Source: Mytilus galloprovincialis (lineage: Eukaryota; Mollusca; Bivalvia; Mytilida; Mytilidae). From it: 64,000 nt of DNA. The DNA lies in the NCBI RefSeq assembly GCF_965363235.1, contig NC_134846.1, forward strand, positions 31,692,218 to 31,756,217. The letters are read 5' to 3'. Below, piece by piece: positions 1-13,556 of this stretch. How positions within the stretch are numbered: the stretch's first letter is position 1; each line of letters starts with the position of its first letter. The notes under the pieces were generated by a model. That model ran no database searches. It saw nothing but the letters and a program-made list of their open reading frames with translations, and was not told the origin of the DNA. A program made the translations under genes and the position numbers.

Positions 1-129
1 CATTTTTCAAGGGCATTATTCTCTAATCATTGAACCCCATCCAAACCCTCTTTTTTTTATTATGTTGTACATGTACTGTTATACCACTGATCGAGACTAG
101 GGTGAGGATAGGGAGCCCGCTAACAATTT

Positions 130-445
130 TAACCTCGCCACATTATTTATGTATGCGCCTGTCCCAAGTCAGGAGCCTGCAATTCAGTAGTTGTCGTTTG
201 TTTATGTTTTACATATTTATTTTTCATTCATTTTTTTTTTGTTATATAAATAAGGCGGTTCGTTTTCTTGTTTGAATTGTTTTACAATGTCATATCAGGG
301 CCTTTTATAGCTGACCATGCGGTATGGGCATTACTCATTGTTGAAGGCCGTACGGTGATCTATATTTGTTAATGTCTCTGTCATTTTGGTCTCTTGTGGA
401 CTGTTGTCTAATTGGAAATCATACCACATCTTCTTTTTTATATTC
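130..445 (+). repeat. Abundant mussel-type repeat (family A), near complete
   Basis: Contains GCGCCTGTCCCAAGTCAGGA, GGCCTTTTATAGCTGACCAT, TTGTTGAAGGCCGTACGGTG and ATCATACCACATCTTC in the order I recall from mussel sequences. Probably the 3' end of a retroelement. Other pieces in this window: 8205-8365, 32350-32620 and 38610-38733 (+), 9292-9460 and 11285-11440 (-), 20300-20455 (+). Confidence 0.65.
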
Positions 446-1554
446 CTGTCCTTTTAAAATGCCCATTATAGACATATAATAATACATTAGGCTTAACATT
501 TCAATTTATAAATATCAAATAGCGAAAAATTTATATATTTATTCAATAACGACAATGTTGTTGCAATAGATGCCAAAAACATCAACAATATTTTATTGAA
601 AAGAAACGGCATTTTATTTCACTTGTTCTTAAATAAAAAGATGTTTCATTTCATTTGTTATATACGGACACTGTAAATTTTGAATGTAAATGAGTAAAAA
701 TTTGTTTATATTTATATATTGTGTCTTATACGCGTCTCATTTATCTTTTTAAAGATTGATGCACACAATGCAAATGTTTAAATGTTTTGTTTAGTTCTGT
801 GATTCTCATTTTATGTTTGTATGTGGTGAGACTTTAAAAAATAATAATAATGATAAAATATTGAATCTAAAAATATTCAGAAACTAGTAACTTTTCTTAA
901 ATTTATACTTGAGTCAGAAAATTAAAACCAGCAGTGTCAAACATGTTTAACACTCAGCGGGCATTCGATATCATTGACATACTATATAGCACTAATTGCA
1001 ATATGTATACATGTACATATATTTTGGGCATCTTATCAGTAATCTCTCTATTGAAGATGTTGAAATATATGTATTATAATTATTCGCTTATTAGGCAAAT
1101 TCATATTCTACAAAGATATTTTCAATCATTTTAGTTTTGATAAAGACCATTACAAATAACTTATTTTGTCTAGTTTCCTGTTTGAGGATATTTGATTGAT
1201 AAAATTCAATAAACAATTTAAGGTTGTCGGGTAAATGTGGATTACGGATTAAGATGTTAGATGTCAAACTTGAATTAACAAACTAAGGTGAATTTAACCC
1301 GAATATGTAGTTTCTCTTCAACAGTGTTTTAATTCCAATTTCCTTATTTTCATTTAAACTAAATTAATTAGAATGAAAGAAAGATTCGAAACTAAAGATA
1401 GTCACAATTAAAAATATGTATTTTGAAAAAAAGACAAAAACCGCCAGATCATATCTGATTTAAATCCAGGGTCCGTATATGCATCTTCTGACTTCAGACT
1501 CAGACTTCTCTTGAACTGAATCTTAATGTGCGTATTGTTATGCGTTTACTTTTC
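446..1554. other. No gene recognised
   Basis: AT-rich sequence with short open frames only, none with a recognisable motif, splice context or codon pattern. Confidence 0.6.
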
Positions 1555-1888
1555 TACTTGGCTAGAGGTATAGGGGGAGGTTGAGATCATAAACATGTTT
1601 GCGCCTGTTCCAAGTCAGGAGTCTCTGGCCTTTGTTAGTCTTGTATTATTTTAATTTTGGTTTCTTGTGTACAATTTGGAAATTAGTATGGCGTTCATTA
1701 TCACTGGACTATATATATATATATATAGTATATATTTGTTAAGGGGCCAACTGAAGGACGCCTCCGGGTGCGGGAATTTCTCGCTACATTGAAGACCTGT
1801 TGGTGACCTTCTGCTCAGTGTAGGTTTTTTTCTTTGGTCGGGTTGTTGTCTCTTTGACACATTCCTCATTTTCCATTCTCAATTTTAC
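1555..1888 (+). repeat. Family A relative with GTTGTCTCTTTGACACATTCC tail
   Basis: CGCCTGTTCCAAGTCAGGAG, then GGCCAACTGAAGGACGCC and GGTCGGGTTGTTGTCTCTTT. A tail fragment of the same type is at 22280-22345. An AT microsatellite (about 1710-1730) interrupts it. Confidence 0.55.
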
Positions 1889-3089
1889 AATGGTACGTAA
1901 ATTAAGATTTTATTCGAAAAGACGGATTTTTCTACATGTTCTACATGTACCAAAAAAATGTACAACTATTGAATATTGTAAATGTTTAATGATGATACAT
2001 GTCCAGATCTAGATCGAACTGCTTTGCTTCGTGGCGAAAGTACGAATATAGAAAAATCACAGATTTATATTACAACTAGAAAGTCCTCGAACAGTTGAAG
2101 AAATCATCAGAATTTGTTTATTGTAAGTTATTTTGTACATGTATAGCTATAATGCGAACCCGAAATTGTGAAATCGCAACTAAGCGTACTTTGGAAAAGC
2201 GACGGTTCTATGAAAACCTATTGTCAAGTTCAAGTTCTGTTTCGACATCATTGTAATATATGTCACTGAACGTTAAAATTCAATCCTTTATTTCGTCTTC
2301 GTCTTCGTCAAATAGTGCTGTTGGTTTCTTTTTATTATTATTACATACTAGTATACATGAATACACCACAAGTTATTCCTATGTAATCTCATTTAGATAT
2401 TTAGTAGTTTAAACATATTTTATTGTTCTAAACAAATGGATTAGAAATTTAGTGCATGCAAAGTAAATTTTAAAGATGACAATGATTGCAGTATCTGTGT
2501 GAATCTACTTCTCAATCACGCTTCATAAAGATATTACAGAATATTCAAGATTTACAACTTTTCGTGAATATGATTGCCAATGGAATAAACCATGCAGCAG
2601 ATTTCAAAATAACCATATTAATTTGTGTCTGAATTATAACAACTGAAACTGTAATTCTGCTGTAGTGCACCTTTAGAACTTGTATTTCAGATAATTTGAC
2701 CACGTGACAAGAAATTATACAATAAACATTGGTCACGCACGATAGGTTCTGATGTAAGACACGTACCGTTACAATACCCAGTTTACACGCATCAGCGCAC
2801 ACAGGTTTCTCGAATGGGGCAGTTGATTGGAGGAAAGTTACCAAAAACCACGCCTACCTTTACCTATTATCCAATCAAACGCCTTTGACATAAACATAAA
2901 TAATACATGAGTAATATTACAGAGATTTTGAAAAAAGTTGAGACTCTAAATTCTAACTTGAAATTATAAATTTATGCTCGTAATGCATTTTCGCAATTTA
3001 CAATAAATGTTATACATACTTTCACCTATCTAGTGAGGAAAAAATAGAAATTAAAAAAAATTGCAATTTACAACTATTTCGAATTATAG
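1889..3089. other. No gene recognised
   Basis: AT-rich. The 99-residue minus-strand frame at 2545-2844 has no domain I recognise and no paralogue here. Confidence 0.6.
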
Positions 3090-3096
3090 TGCACAG

Positions 3097-3125
3097 CAAG
3101 GACGTATATTTGTTTTCCGTCCTTG
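3097..3125. repeat. 29-bp CAAGGACG palindrome with 7-bp direct repeats
   Basis: CAAGGACG at one end and CGTCCTTG at the other, 13-base loop, with TGCACAG immediately on each side (3090-3096 and 3126-3132). Confidence 0.65.
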
Positions 3126-3239
3126 TGCACAGTTTGTGATAAATGGGTGTCAAAATGTATTAAACAGAAACCCAAAGACCAGTTTCAAGAAGAATTCTTT
3201 GCTTTTATGCAGAATCGCATAAAACATAATGCTGTCATT

Positions 3240-3700
3240 TTCAAAAAGAATTATCAATTAGAAAACTCCTTTTTACATTTCTAAATTCATATATTACGCA
3301 GATATAGATGTGGTAGTTGCCGATTGAGTCCAGAAGGTTTCAGGATTTACACAGAGAAGACAGAATATGTCGTCTCTGTGACACAAACAACATTGATGAT
3401 GAGTACCATTACATTATGAATTGTAGAACATATAAACTATAGAAAAAGAAGGAAATGTTTAAGGAACTACTGTTAGTCAAACCCTTATATCTTTAAAGTT
3501 GATCAACAGTTAAACTCATCAAATATTGTAATATTAGAAAAACTATGTAAAAGTTATAAATGTGAAAGTCAGTCCTCCAAGCTAATTTAATTGTATCGTT
3601 TACACATGCATGTACTAATTTTACCTTATAGTTATGTGTATGTATGTTCTTGACAACTAATAATTGAAGTTTTATGAGAAATAAAGTATTCGTATTCCTT
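3240..3700 (+). mobile_element. LINE 3' remnant (zinc-knuckle region and tail)
   Basis: Plus-strand fragments read LRRYRCGSCRLSPEGFR and, in another frame, EDRICRLCDTNNIDDEYHYI followed by MNC. This R-x-C-x-x-C...H-x-x-x-x-C pattern is the C-terminal motif of many LINE ORF2 proteins. It ends near GAGAAATAAAGTATTCG, a tail with a polyadenylation signal. It is decayed, with at least one frameshift and a stop soon after the motif. Confidence 0.65.
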
Positions 3701-6700
3701 TAAACATGTAAACCATAAATTGCAGTACACGAAGACAGCCTACGGGTAAAGTACAAGTGAATATATCACAAAAAGAGTATATCCTCATCCATACGCGTCC
3801 TTGTAAATGCCGAAAACTTTGGATTTTCTTTGAAAATTACCTGAGAGGTTATAAAAGATCTAGAAAAGACCAAAAATGAATTGAAATAAAAGATTTTTGT
3901 GTAGACGAGTTACAACATTGCATAAGCATGATTAGGAAATTTGAACAAAAAAAGTTCGTGCTCATCTTTGTAGTGGCGAAAAACACGCATATCGAGTTAC
4001 GTAGACGAAAAAGAATAATTACATTCATAATAATTATGATGTAAATTCACGAAATTAAAAGGTTATAATTAGAAAACAATCAAAAACACGATTCGTCATT
4101 CCCCATGTATAATTATAGATTAAAACAAAATTATAATTTTAATTCTGAAATTCAAAAGGCATGTTTCTGATACGTGACAGTTCAGCGAACACTATTACAT
4201 GAAATGCACGATGATATTGACCGAAAACAAAGGTGAAAAATTCAAATTGTAAAATCATTCGCTGAACGGTAGAATTTCTATCAATCATTCAACGATATAA
4301 AAAGACTTTTGAGTGTAAAAGTATGATAGAAATACTTTTAATTTATTGAAATGCCTGTTATATTGTTCCAGTCATTGGTTACTAGTGCATGATTGTCAGT
4401 CCATTTCGATATTTCATAGCACTTTTACAAATTCTGAAAAAAAAAAGAAAAGAAAAAACTAATATTCCCATGGGAAAAATATATCTTCCCATGAGAAGAA
4501 AATTGTCCCGCAAAGTGTTCAACTCCCACAAAAGGGAATCTAACCAACTAAGAAATGCATAATCATCTGTAGATTGATTTTTATATATGAAACGATGTGT
4601 ATTGATTTTACTTGGTTCAATGTTCAGTGGCAAGTATTTTATACATGTATATGCGCAGATTCTTTCATCGTTGAAGACCCTCTAGCGACTATAAAGATGA
4701 ACAGGAATACAAACGCTGACCATTGATAATTTGTATTTTTGTTAAGCTCTGACTTTGTGTTCGATTAGGTCCCGTGTATGTTTACCCCATATTCCTTTAT
4801 TTTCTATAAAGGCGTCTGTTTTGACAGTAAGTTGACACGACTTAATCATGTTAATACTAGTTAAACCCTTAAATGTAAGACACCAGATGGAAATACTCAA
4901 AAAGGACAGCCAGTTTGGTTCTCTTTAATGTTAGAGTTCAAATCTTCATGAAGAAACGACTATATGTTTTCTGTATTCAGCATAGAATAATATCTTCTAA
5001 ACTATATTTTTTCGCACAATGTCTGGATATTGGTGGACATGCATTATTGCGAAACCAGACATTTACAAATGAAAATTAACACTTAGACTATAGACATTTA
5101 GTAGGGAAGTAAATGAACAAAAGACAAGTAATTCAGAAACATAAAATTGAGAATGGAAATAGGGAATGCATGGATCACGCAAAATTAAGCAGGGCGACAT
5201 CGGAGTAATGGGAATTTGCTTCTTGCAAGACATTCGCCGTGAAAACAATTTGATATGAAGACAAGCCTTTGTACTGTGACTTTGTTTTAAAATTTCAAAC
5301 ATGAGGCTGTTACGGCCCTGGTCAATGTTTTTAAGCAATACATAGTTTCCTTTCATTTTGTTGTTGGCTTTCTGAAATAAATGTTTACATATTATAGACT
5401 ATCATGATCCTTTTTTTTCAATTTCAGTTAAACACTATGTCTGATTTGCTTTTTCAGAAACTTTAGCATGTTTAAATGTCTTTTTCTTTTTCTTCATCTT
5501 TTTGAAACCCTAGTTTTGTATTACCACTGACCAGTTCAGTAAAAAAACAGCTGCTTCATGTTTGTATAAATGTGTTTATAACCTTTCTAACATGCTATTA
5601 TTTTCCGTTATTTTTTATTCCGTGTCTATAGATAGTCTTGATCGGAGAGTCAAGATTTATTTTGTCTGTTGGTTGCTTGGCTAGCGTAAGCTAATCGATT
5701 TACCTCACATTTTGAAGTTGGATGGAGATTGTTTTTAAATAAATGCCGTACCTTTGTACTTTGGTTTCCTGTCGGTTTTTTCTCAATTTTAAATTGGGAA
5801 GTTTTATCATTTGTTTTGCATGATTATTAATTTTGACTTGCAAATGAACAATTAATAAATCTAGTCCCATGTGTGCTAGCGAAATGTCTTTAGTGTAATC
5901 TCGGAGTGTAATTTTTATTTCAACTTTTACGTTTGCTTCAGCACAACCTAAAACACGAAAACTTTCATTTTCTTGTAAGAATGAGATTCGTTACTTCAAA
6001 CAAAAATCGCTTTTATCTTTTTTTTTTTTTTTTTTTGCAGTAAAAGACCGGTTTCTTAAAAAAAACTTTCATACAATCGACTAAACGAAGTATAAGCTTC
6101 GGGAAGGTCAAGGATTATAACATATTTTTCGTAATTTTGCAAAAATCGAAAATTTACGGTAATTAATGGTCGAATTGAAGCTTAATACCTACCAAAAAAT
6201 CTCAATGAGCGAAAAGACTTTCATTTTAGTCATCTCTGGTGTATTTATGATGGCTTGGTTTGAAGCGAGAACAGACGAACTATGCTTACTAGTGTTGCAT
6301 AAAAAAACATGAGGATATGGTTTGTCCTTTATGAATCTATATTGCAAATTTGACTCATATAAGGATAATGTTTGTCTCATAGAAAAATCGGTAGTTTTAA
6401 CCGATAATTTATTTTTCGATTTTTATCGGATATAGTAGTTATTTGGAAAAATACAAACCGTATAATTAATTATTAAAGTTTCGTATGCATCATAAATCAA
6501 CCGGCTCCGGCAACTTTTGACTTGTTCTAATATCAATAGTAATGATTTTCAGCGGAGAAAAAGATAGATATTTTGGTCGTGGTTGAAAGAATCGTAAAAG
6601 TGTTATTTTTCTAAATTCTGTTTGTTTAATCGGACAAAGTAGAGTCTTAATTTGATTTTTTTTGCCGAACTGGACTCTATATTGTGTATTGAATTGAAAG

Positions 6701-8204
6701 TTTGCAAACGTTCCGACCAATGAAATTCATTTTAATATGTAACGCGAACTTCAACGAGAGCACCTAGATGAAATATTTTATCTATACTACAATCAGTTTT
6801 AACTTAGAAATTTCCGCTCAAATATATAGGAAATAAAATTATATGAAAACAACAATGCAGAATGTTTCTTTTCCATTTTTTTTTAACAATGTTTATGTTC
6901 ATTTCAATTTGGTAAGTAGACTTATATTTAATGCCCAAAACGTAAATATATGTTTTCTTTTAAAACATTAAAAAACGTGAGAGTATGCCGATAAATAGCC
7001 AGTCTAGGTCGTTAAACTTAAATCAACTTACCCATCGTTATCGCAGACTAAAATTTATCTCATATATATATATTTTCATTTATTACAAGTACGTCAGGGT
7101 GCATGACAGCACAATAATCTTTTTACAGAATCGTAAGAACAATATTTTTGTTTAATATTTGCTTCTCTTCCACAATTAACGCCCGATTTGCCAGTGACCG
7201 GTATTACAATTTAACACAGTTTTAAAAGTTCAGTGGGCTGCTACTTCATTTATAATTTTGGGTATGACTTTCTGTTTATCATATTCAACATACGTCAACA
7301 TTGTCTTCATCAATTTTATTATTCAATTCATCAAAACCTTGTTTTTCATTACAAGCTTTTCCGTATATCAATATACGGCAAGAGAATGAATATTTGTTGC
7401 TTACCGGAAATATAAGATACATCGATTTAAATTATGTACACAATAAATAATTGCTGTGTAGTTTCCATGTCTACATTTGATTTACGAGTACAATATAGTA
7501 AACATAAAAAGAGAAAAGAGAAACGGTAAATATACAGGAATACATAAAGTTTCGTAAATAGTTGCAAAGGACCACATGTTACTTACATGCCATGAGGTTT
7601 CATAGCATTCAGTAATTTTTGAAACGCACATATATATGTGCGATAAAGATCTAGTGCATTTGAGCAAATTAAATTTATGTTATCCATCTAACTATTTTAT
7701 TTTCAACAGATTCCCTAGTTTGACATTTTTAAACCACGCGTGCATATATATTTTAATGTTTTTATTTAAATGCCTTATATATGAAAATGTCACGTGTATT
7801 ATACGTTCGTTTAATTAAATTGTGGAGAATGTGACTTAATAAGACTACGCATTTAAAGTTTGAAACAAAAAACGATAGATACATCGAGGTCGTTTTGCTT
7901 GGGTGATTTACCTGTAAAAAGCTCGGGTCTCATCCATGTTTAAAACGAATTAATGGATGTTTGAAATAGTTTAACGGGGGCGTGGCCTATCAGTTTAACG
8001 CAACTAACCAGCAACTTGATTTCAATTGATTCACCGCAGAGAAATCTATTTGACTGGCGTTAAAATGAATTGATATGAATTGATATGAATTAAATATAAT
8101 TTTTAATTTTTGTCAATCTTTATCAATAAACGATCAATCTCATTTAAATAGCGTTAACACGTTTTTGTCCGTTCAAGTTAAATTCAGGTTACTAGTGCAC
8201 ATTC
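3701..8204. other. No gene recognised (4.5 kb)
   Basis: AT-rich with T and A runs (for example 6018-6040). Small frames at 4382-4633, 5063-5356 and 6490-6720 lack motifs. A weak repeat-like fragment (CATCGTTGAAGACC) is near 4668. Confidence 0.6.
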
Positions 8205-9107
8205 TATAGGTGCCTGACCGGCAACCCAAGTCAGGAGCCTATTACAGTAGTTCATTGGTTGTTGTTGATTCATGTCGGTCATTGTTTTTTGTAAATTATA
8301 TTGTTATCAATTAGCCCGTTAGTTTTCTCCATTGAATGGTTTCATATTTTTCAGTCCACTATACGATATAATTGCACTTACATCCACTTCACTTGAATGA
8401 TGAAAATACTAATCTCATTGGCATGCCGCATTTCCTTATTTTTTGTATTTGTATTGTCACATGAATACCGACACGTAAAATGTATAAGATGATTTTATTG
8501 GATCTAAGTATTGTCAGTGGCTATTTTTGAGGGCATATTATATCTTCATTATTTTTGGTCTATGGTAGAGTCACATGATACTCTCTATTTATGCTCTCCT
8601 TGTGTATTTCGGTAAGTAACCAGATCAAACTAGTAGGTGCAGATTCAGACAGGTGCACACCCAACGCTCCTTTCCTAAAACAAGTGTAAATTTTAATGTA
8701 TAGGTATAACATGACAGCCATTTTCGTTCAAAATATGACCCGTAAGTCGAGAGCCCCACTCCCCCGTGAATCACACCCTGAATCCGCACTCGGTTAGTAA
8801 GAACTAGGGATTAATTCTGAGGAGATATTTCTCTACTTCATTACACAGTCGTCAAATAGTTAATAGTTTTAACATTTCGTCATTCAAAGAATTCTTTTAT
8901 GGCCAAATTTTATATTATGTAATACATGTATCTATCAGACTAAATACAGAAAATATTCATATTTAAAAGCGGATACAGCAATACTTACATAATCAAATAT
9001 TATTGGTGAATAGTTACAAAATAATGGCAAGGTAACAAGTAGAGCCAATGTCAGTGTTATCGTCTTGATCCGATTTCTCATGTTCAAATCTCACCTGGAA
9101 TAATATA

Positions 9108-9284
9108 CAGTGAAACCTGACTAAACCGAACCCTTTCGGGACTTGAGATTTTGTTCGGTTTTGGCAGGTATTCGGTTTCATCAGGTTCACAATGCATAAA
9201 ATGTGATATGATTGGTCTTCAGAACAAGTTTGGATTAGACAGGTTTCCGGTTTATTCAGGGTTCGGTTTAATCAGGTTTCACTG
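9108..9284. mobile_element. Pogo/Tc1-type MITE
   Basis: 177 bp with ends CAGTGAAACCTGACTAAACC and its near complement, flanked by TA on both sides. Internal GGTTCGG/CCGAACC motifs repeat. The small open frame across it is not a gene. Confidence 0.85.
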
Positions 9285-9460
9285 TAACATGAATAATGGA
9301 AGATGTAGTATGATTGCCAATGACACAACTCCCCATCAGAGACCAAATAACGAAGATGTAAACACCTATAATAGTTCATCGTAAGGCCTTCAACAATGAG
9401 CAAAACCCATACCGCATAAGTAGCTATAAAATGCTCTGAACGCACCAGGAGACCACCCCC

Positions 9461-11999
9461 TTGACCCGCCTCTCAGTGATGACTTGGAATATATAGTAAA
9501 GAGCTCTCGATTAATGAAATTTGTAGGATTCGATGTGCTCTAAAGGGGTGTAAGCTACGAGATGTAAAAAAAATCGCTTTTAGCAGCCAGTTTAATTCAA
9601 TTTTGCCAAAATGATGCAAGGAACATCGCCGTTTCCAGCTATTACAAGGAAAACCATATCAAAAATCGTCAGCGGAAAGTGAAACACGGGTAACCATTTT
9701 TGATTGACTGAATCGATACACACAAACTCATTCTTAAATAGGTAAAAACGAGTATTCACTTATTTTTTTAACTTATAATACAAAATCAAACAGACCTAGA
9801 AAAATCCAATTGCACGTGTTTGCTATATTAATATCTATAATTATGTTTATATCAGGTTATATAACCGTCGGCAGTCATCGGAGGTCACCTCAAGGGTTTA
9901 TTAATTGCGTCTAGACTATTAAAAACACACGAAATGCTACTACATATTACCGACTCCATGCATCGTATACTGTTTATTCAATTAGAATGTTTAGAACTTG
10001 AATAAACGTTTGAGTATATGTTATATATCAAACATGGGAATTTGAGTCAAAACGGTGAACACGAATTTGCAAGCGATTGTCCCTTTTATTGTGAAGAATG
10101 AATGTATATCATATTCTTATCAGTCAGTAAAATTCCAAGAGACCTTAGCTTCGTATAAAAGTGTTTATCATCTGTACCCACATGCACTTGTCTCAGATTT
10201 TTGAACGATTATTGGGAACCCTACGCCCCTGCATATATAATATATATGTCTGTTAACAGATGCATATTCCTGTACATATTTTGCATTTCTCTAATAGAGT
10301 ATTTCATCATTCTAACAAAATGTATGTCAATGTATTCTAAATATATTGCTTATTGATTTTACAAACTATTCAATTATGTAAAAAGTGTCTTGAAAATATA
10401 ATTACATGCAAAACTAGATTATACTTGAAACAAACTATACAAATAATGTTAAGCAAAAGCAGAGAAATTTATGATAAGCAAAAACAAAAAAAAAGCATTG
10501 ATAGCAAAACATATAAAACCAAACGCAATGCTTACCCCACGATTTAGATGCCAAGGTAAACTTGAAACAATATAACCTCTTCATGGGACGAAATCATATA
10601 TCACTCATCAAAACGAAATTCTACTTTTGATTATTATTTACTATAATTGAATGGCAATCCTATTACTCAGACAGCTGAATTATATTAATATTTAATAGTA
10701 TTACATATTCGACCTTGTATAAATTTCAATACTTCATACTAAGTATTTAAATAACTAATGAAAATAGTGTCATAGTGACTTTAACTGACCATCAATGAAA
10801 AGAGTAAATACTAGAAATAATATCATAATCCTAATTAACATAAAAGAATAAACAAATTAAAACAGCATGCTTCCTTCTTTCATTTCTAAAATAAGATTCT
10901 ATTCTGTAAATAAGTAAATAGATCCAAACTACATGTTTCAATGAATATTGTAGTATCAAAACAGATCAAAAGTACAATCCTGAAAGTTAAAAATATATAT
11001 ACATGTAAATAAAAACTATTGAAAATTCGCCCTTCCACACGATTACTTTTACACAAATTGTGGTTGGACACCACGGGCACTTGTCTCAGACCCCCTTATA
11101 TACCTTAACATAACATTAAGGTACATAGGAAAACAATTCTGAGAAAAATTCCTGTGTTGGACACACTCAAAATTGAGTTCTTTTGTATGTAATCAGATTG
11201 TCTGTGACGTGTCTGTGTGTGATGTATATGTTCTACTCATGATGTTCTACTTTGGTTATTGAAATTCGTATACTTATTGTTTTGTGTTGTATGTCATCCT
11301 ATGGCCGGGCTCTCCATCCAAATAACAATTTATAAAAGTAAACCATTATAGGTCAAGGTACGGTCTTCAACACGAAGCCTTGGCTAACACCGAACAACAA
11401 GCTATCAAGGGCCCCACTTGTGTAAAACCATTCAAACGGGTAAACCAACGGTCTAATCTATATAAAAAAAAAAGAAACGAGAAACTCGTACTAATTTCTC
11501 GTCGGGACACAGAAAAGAAAGGGGTCCAGTATCCTCTGGTCGTGTACCCTGATCGAATATTTTATTCAAAACAGTGCATGAGACATAAAAAGACTCCCGT
11601 TTAAATTCAAGTTCATCTTTAAAATATTTTTTTTATGTTAATAAAAGCAGTAGCAGAGGTCCAGTGGTCGATTTCCAATGTCTTCAAAAGCCATTGTATA
11701 TTGAAAATCCCGACTGATTGAAATGAATCCTGATATTATGAAAGATATTTAAATTGTCAATTTCGCATTATTAACATTAAAGTGAAATTAATAATTTACC
11801 TTATAAGTGATATGCAAGTAAAGTCTTTGTTAACAAATCCACGTTGCATTCTTCATATTACAGATGGAGATCCGTTTCTATATGTCATACGTGAGTGAAT
11901 ATACTATAAATAACTCACTTGGGTAGAATACATTAATATAAAATCATCAATAAAATCATCCAAACGGAAACAAATAAATTACTGCATTCTTTTTTATTT
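9461..11999. other. No gene recognised apart from repeat pieces
   Basis: Contains two CACTTGTCTCAGA motifs (10190, 11075), one family A fragment (11285-11440) and otherwise AT-rich sequence. The lysine-rich small frames are AT-content artefacts. Confidence 0.55.
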
Positions 12000-13150
12000 T
12001 TTATTGATCTTTTTGGTGTTCAAACTACAGTGCATACATACAACATGTATGGCATTGTTATACTATTGACATTATGCAAATAAGACATAGTAAAAAATTA
12101 CAAGCTAGTGGTGTAAATATTTAGTATATGATACGTCTTAAGAATACTTTGGAATACATTATACCATAACAATATTAAAAAATAAATTTAATTAAATAGC
12201 TTTCATAAATTCACCCCATCTGTTGGCAAATGACTCGTGTTTGTCTTTAGAAATATATAAATATTCTAATATCTGCAGACGTCTTTTAAAAAATTTAAGA
12301 AAAGATTGCACAGATATGAACAGGCTGTCTAATTGTGTGTTCTTTACATAATAAATGTAATATTTTGCCTGTAGAATGCAATAATTTAGAACTAAGTTAT
12401 CAGAACTCAATACACCAAAAATGACACTGTCTTTATTCAAGAATAGTTTTTCTCCAAAAACTGAATACCACCAATTTGAAAAATCTCTCCAAAATTGTTT
12501 TATTTCTGTACATTCAAAAAATGTATGCTCTATAGTTTCTATTTCTTTACAACTGGCACATTAATTAGTTAAGGAAAGTTTATATTTTTCAAGAAGATAA
12601 TTATGTGAGACTATTCTGTGTAGTAATTTATATTGAAAAGCTTGTAGTTTGCTTTCTATAGTACATTTGAAAGCTAATGAATAAATATTTTTCCATTGTT
12701 CGTCACTAATTTCTATATTAAAACTTTCTTCCCATCTTTGTTGTGAAATAGGAGAAACACTTCCCCGATCGACAAAAAGTGAATATACATCTTTAGCAAA
12801 TAATTTACTGATAGGCATTTTTTTATTCTCATGCTCAAAAACGAATCCAAATGAGTTGCTGTTAGGTGACATGTGTTGTTGTAATAACAAATCTTTCCAG
12901 TCACGTGGTATAGCCAGCTTAATAGATAGAATGTCTACAAAAGTGACATTCAGGTTATATTTTTTGTTAATAGCGTCATGAGACAAAAAATTGCCTTTAT
13001 CATCTACAATATCATTGATGAACCTTATGCCTTTCATATACCAAGATCTGTAAAAAATACTCTTTTGATCAATTTTGATAAACGGATTGAACCAAATAAA
13101 TTCTTTTCTAACATGAAATGCATTTAACGATTTTACTGCATTCATTTAAG
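12000..13150 (-). mobile_element. 3' end of an L1/Tx1-like LINE (ORF2 C-terminal region)
   Basis: Minus-strand reading runs from 13145 to 12192 with one internal TAA at 12563-12561. Before the stop: ISDEQWKNIYSLAFKCTIES, LQAFQYKLLHRIVSHNYLL. After it: CASCKEIETIEHTFFEC and FWRDFSNWWY, the zinc-knuckle-like region found downstream of reverse transcriptase in L1/Tx1 LINEs. The RT core itself is absent, so it is 5' truncated. The 3' UTR probably extends to about 12.0 kb, but its end is not sharp. Confidence 0.8.
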
Positions 13151-13224
13151 TTCATAAGATCTATAGAAAAAAACAGGAAAAGTGATGTTTCGGCTAAGGC
13201 CAATGTTGTTTCGTTAAGTCTCCC

Positions 13225-13520
13225 AATAGAAATCATCTAAGGGAACGACCATTTATTTATTTTTTTCAAAGGGGAGAGGGGGTATGTTTTTTTCCTTTGA
13301 AAAATCTAACCCCAATTCAATCCTCCCAAAAATATCGTGGTCATGCAAATGATAAAAAAAAAATATTTTAAATTCAGATTTTCCCAATACCTTAATCATA
13401 GTGTTAAATTATAAGGGAAAAAATTGATTCAGTGATAGCGTAAAAAAACAAATAAAATGCTTCCGATTTTTTTTATATCTAAGACAAGAAACAATACCCC
13501 CCCCCCCCTTTTTCCCTTTT
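13225..13520. repeat. Dispersed repeat starting AAGGGAACGACCATTT (second copy 55288-55545)
   Basis: Both copies start with AAGGGAACGACCATTT, are rich in A and T runs, and share GTGTTAAATTATnnGGAAA-like and CTATCTAAGACAA/CTGACTCTGACAA-like stretches. No coding capacity. Confidence 0.45.
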
Positions 13521-13556
13521 TGAAGTGAATTGGTTACTCCTTCACATTCTTCTTAA

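Noticed and set aside
2545-2844. 99-residue minus-strand open frame
   Set aside because: No recognisable domain, signal peptide, splice context or paralogue; expected by chance in AT-rich sequence of this length.
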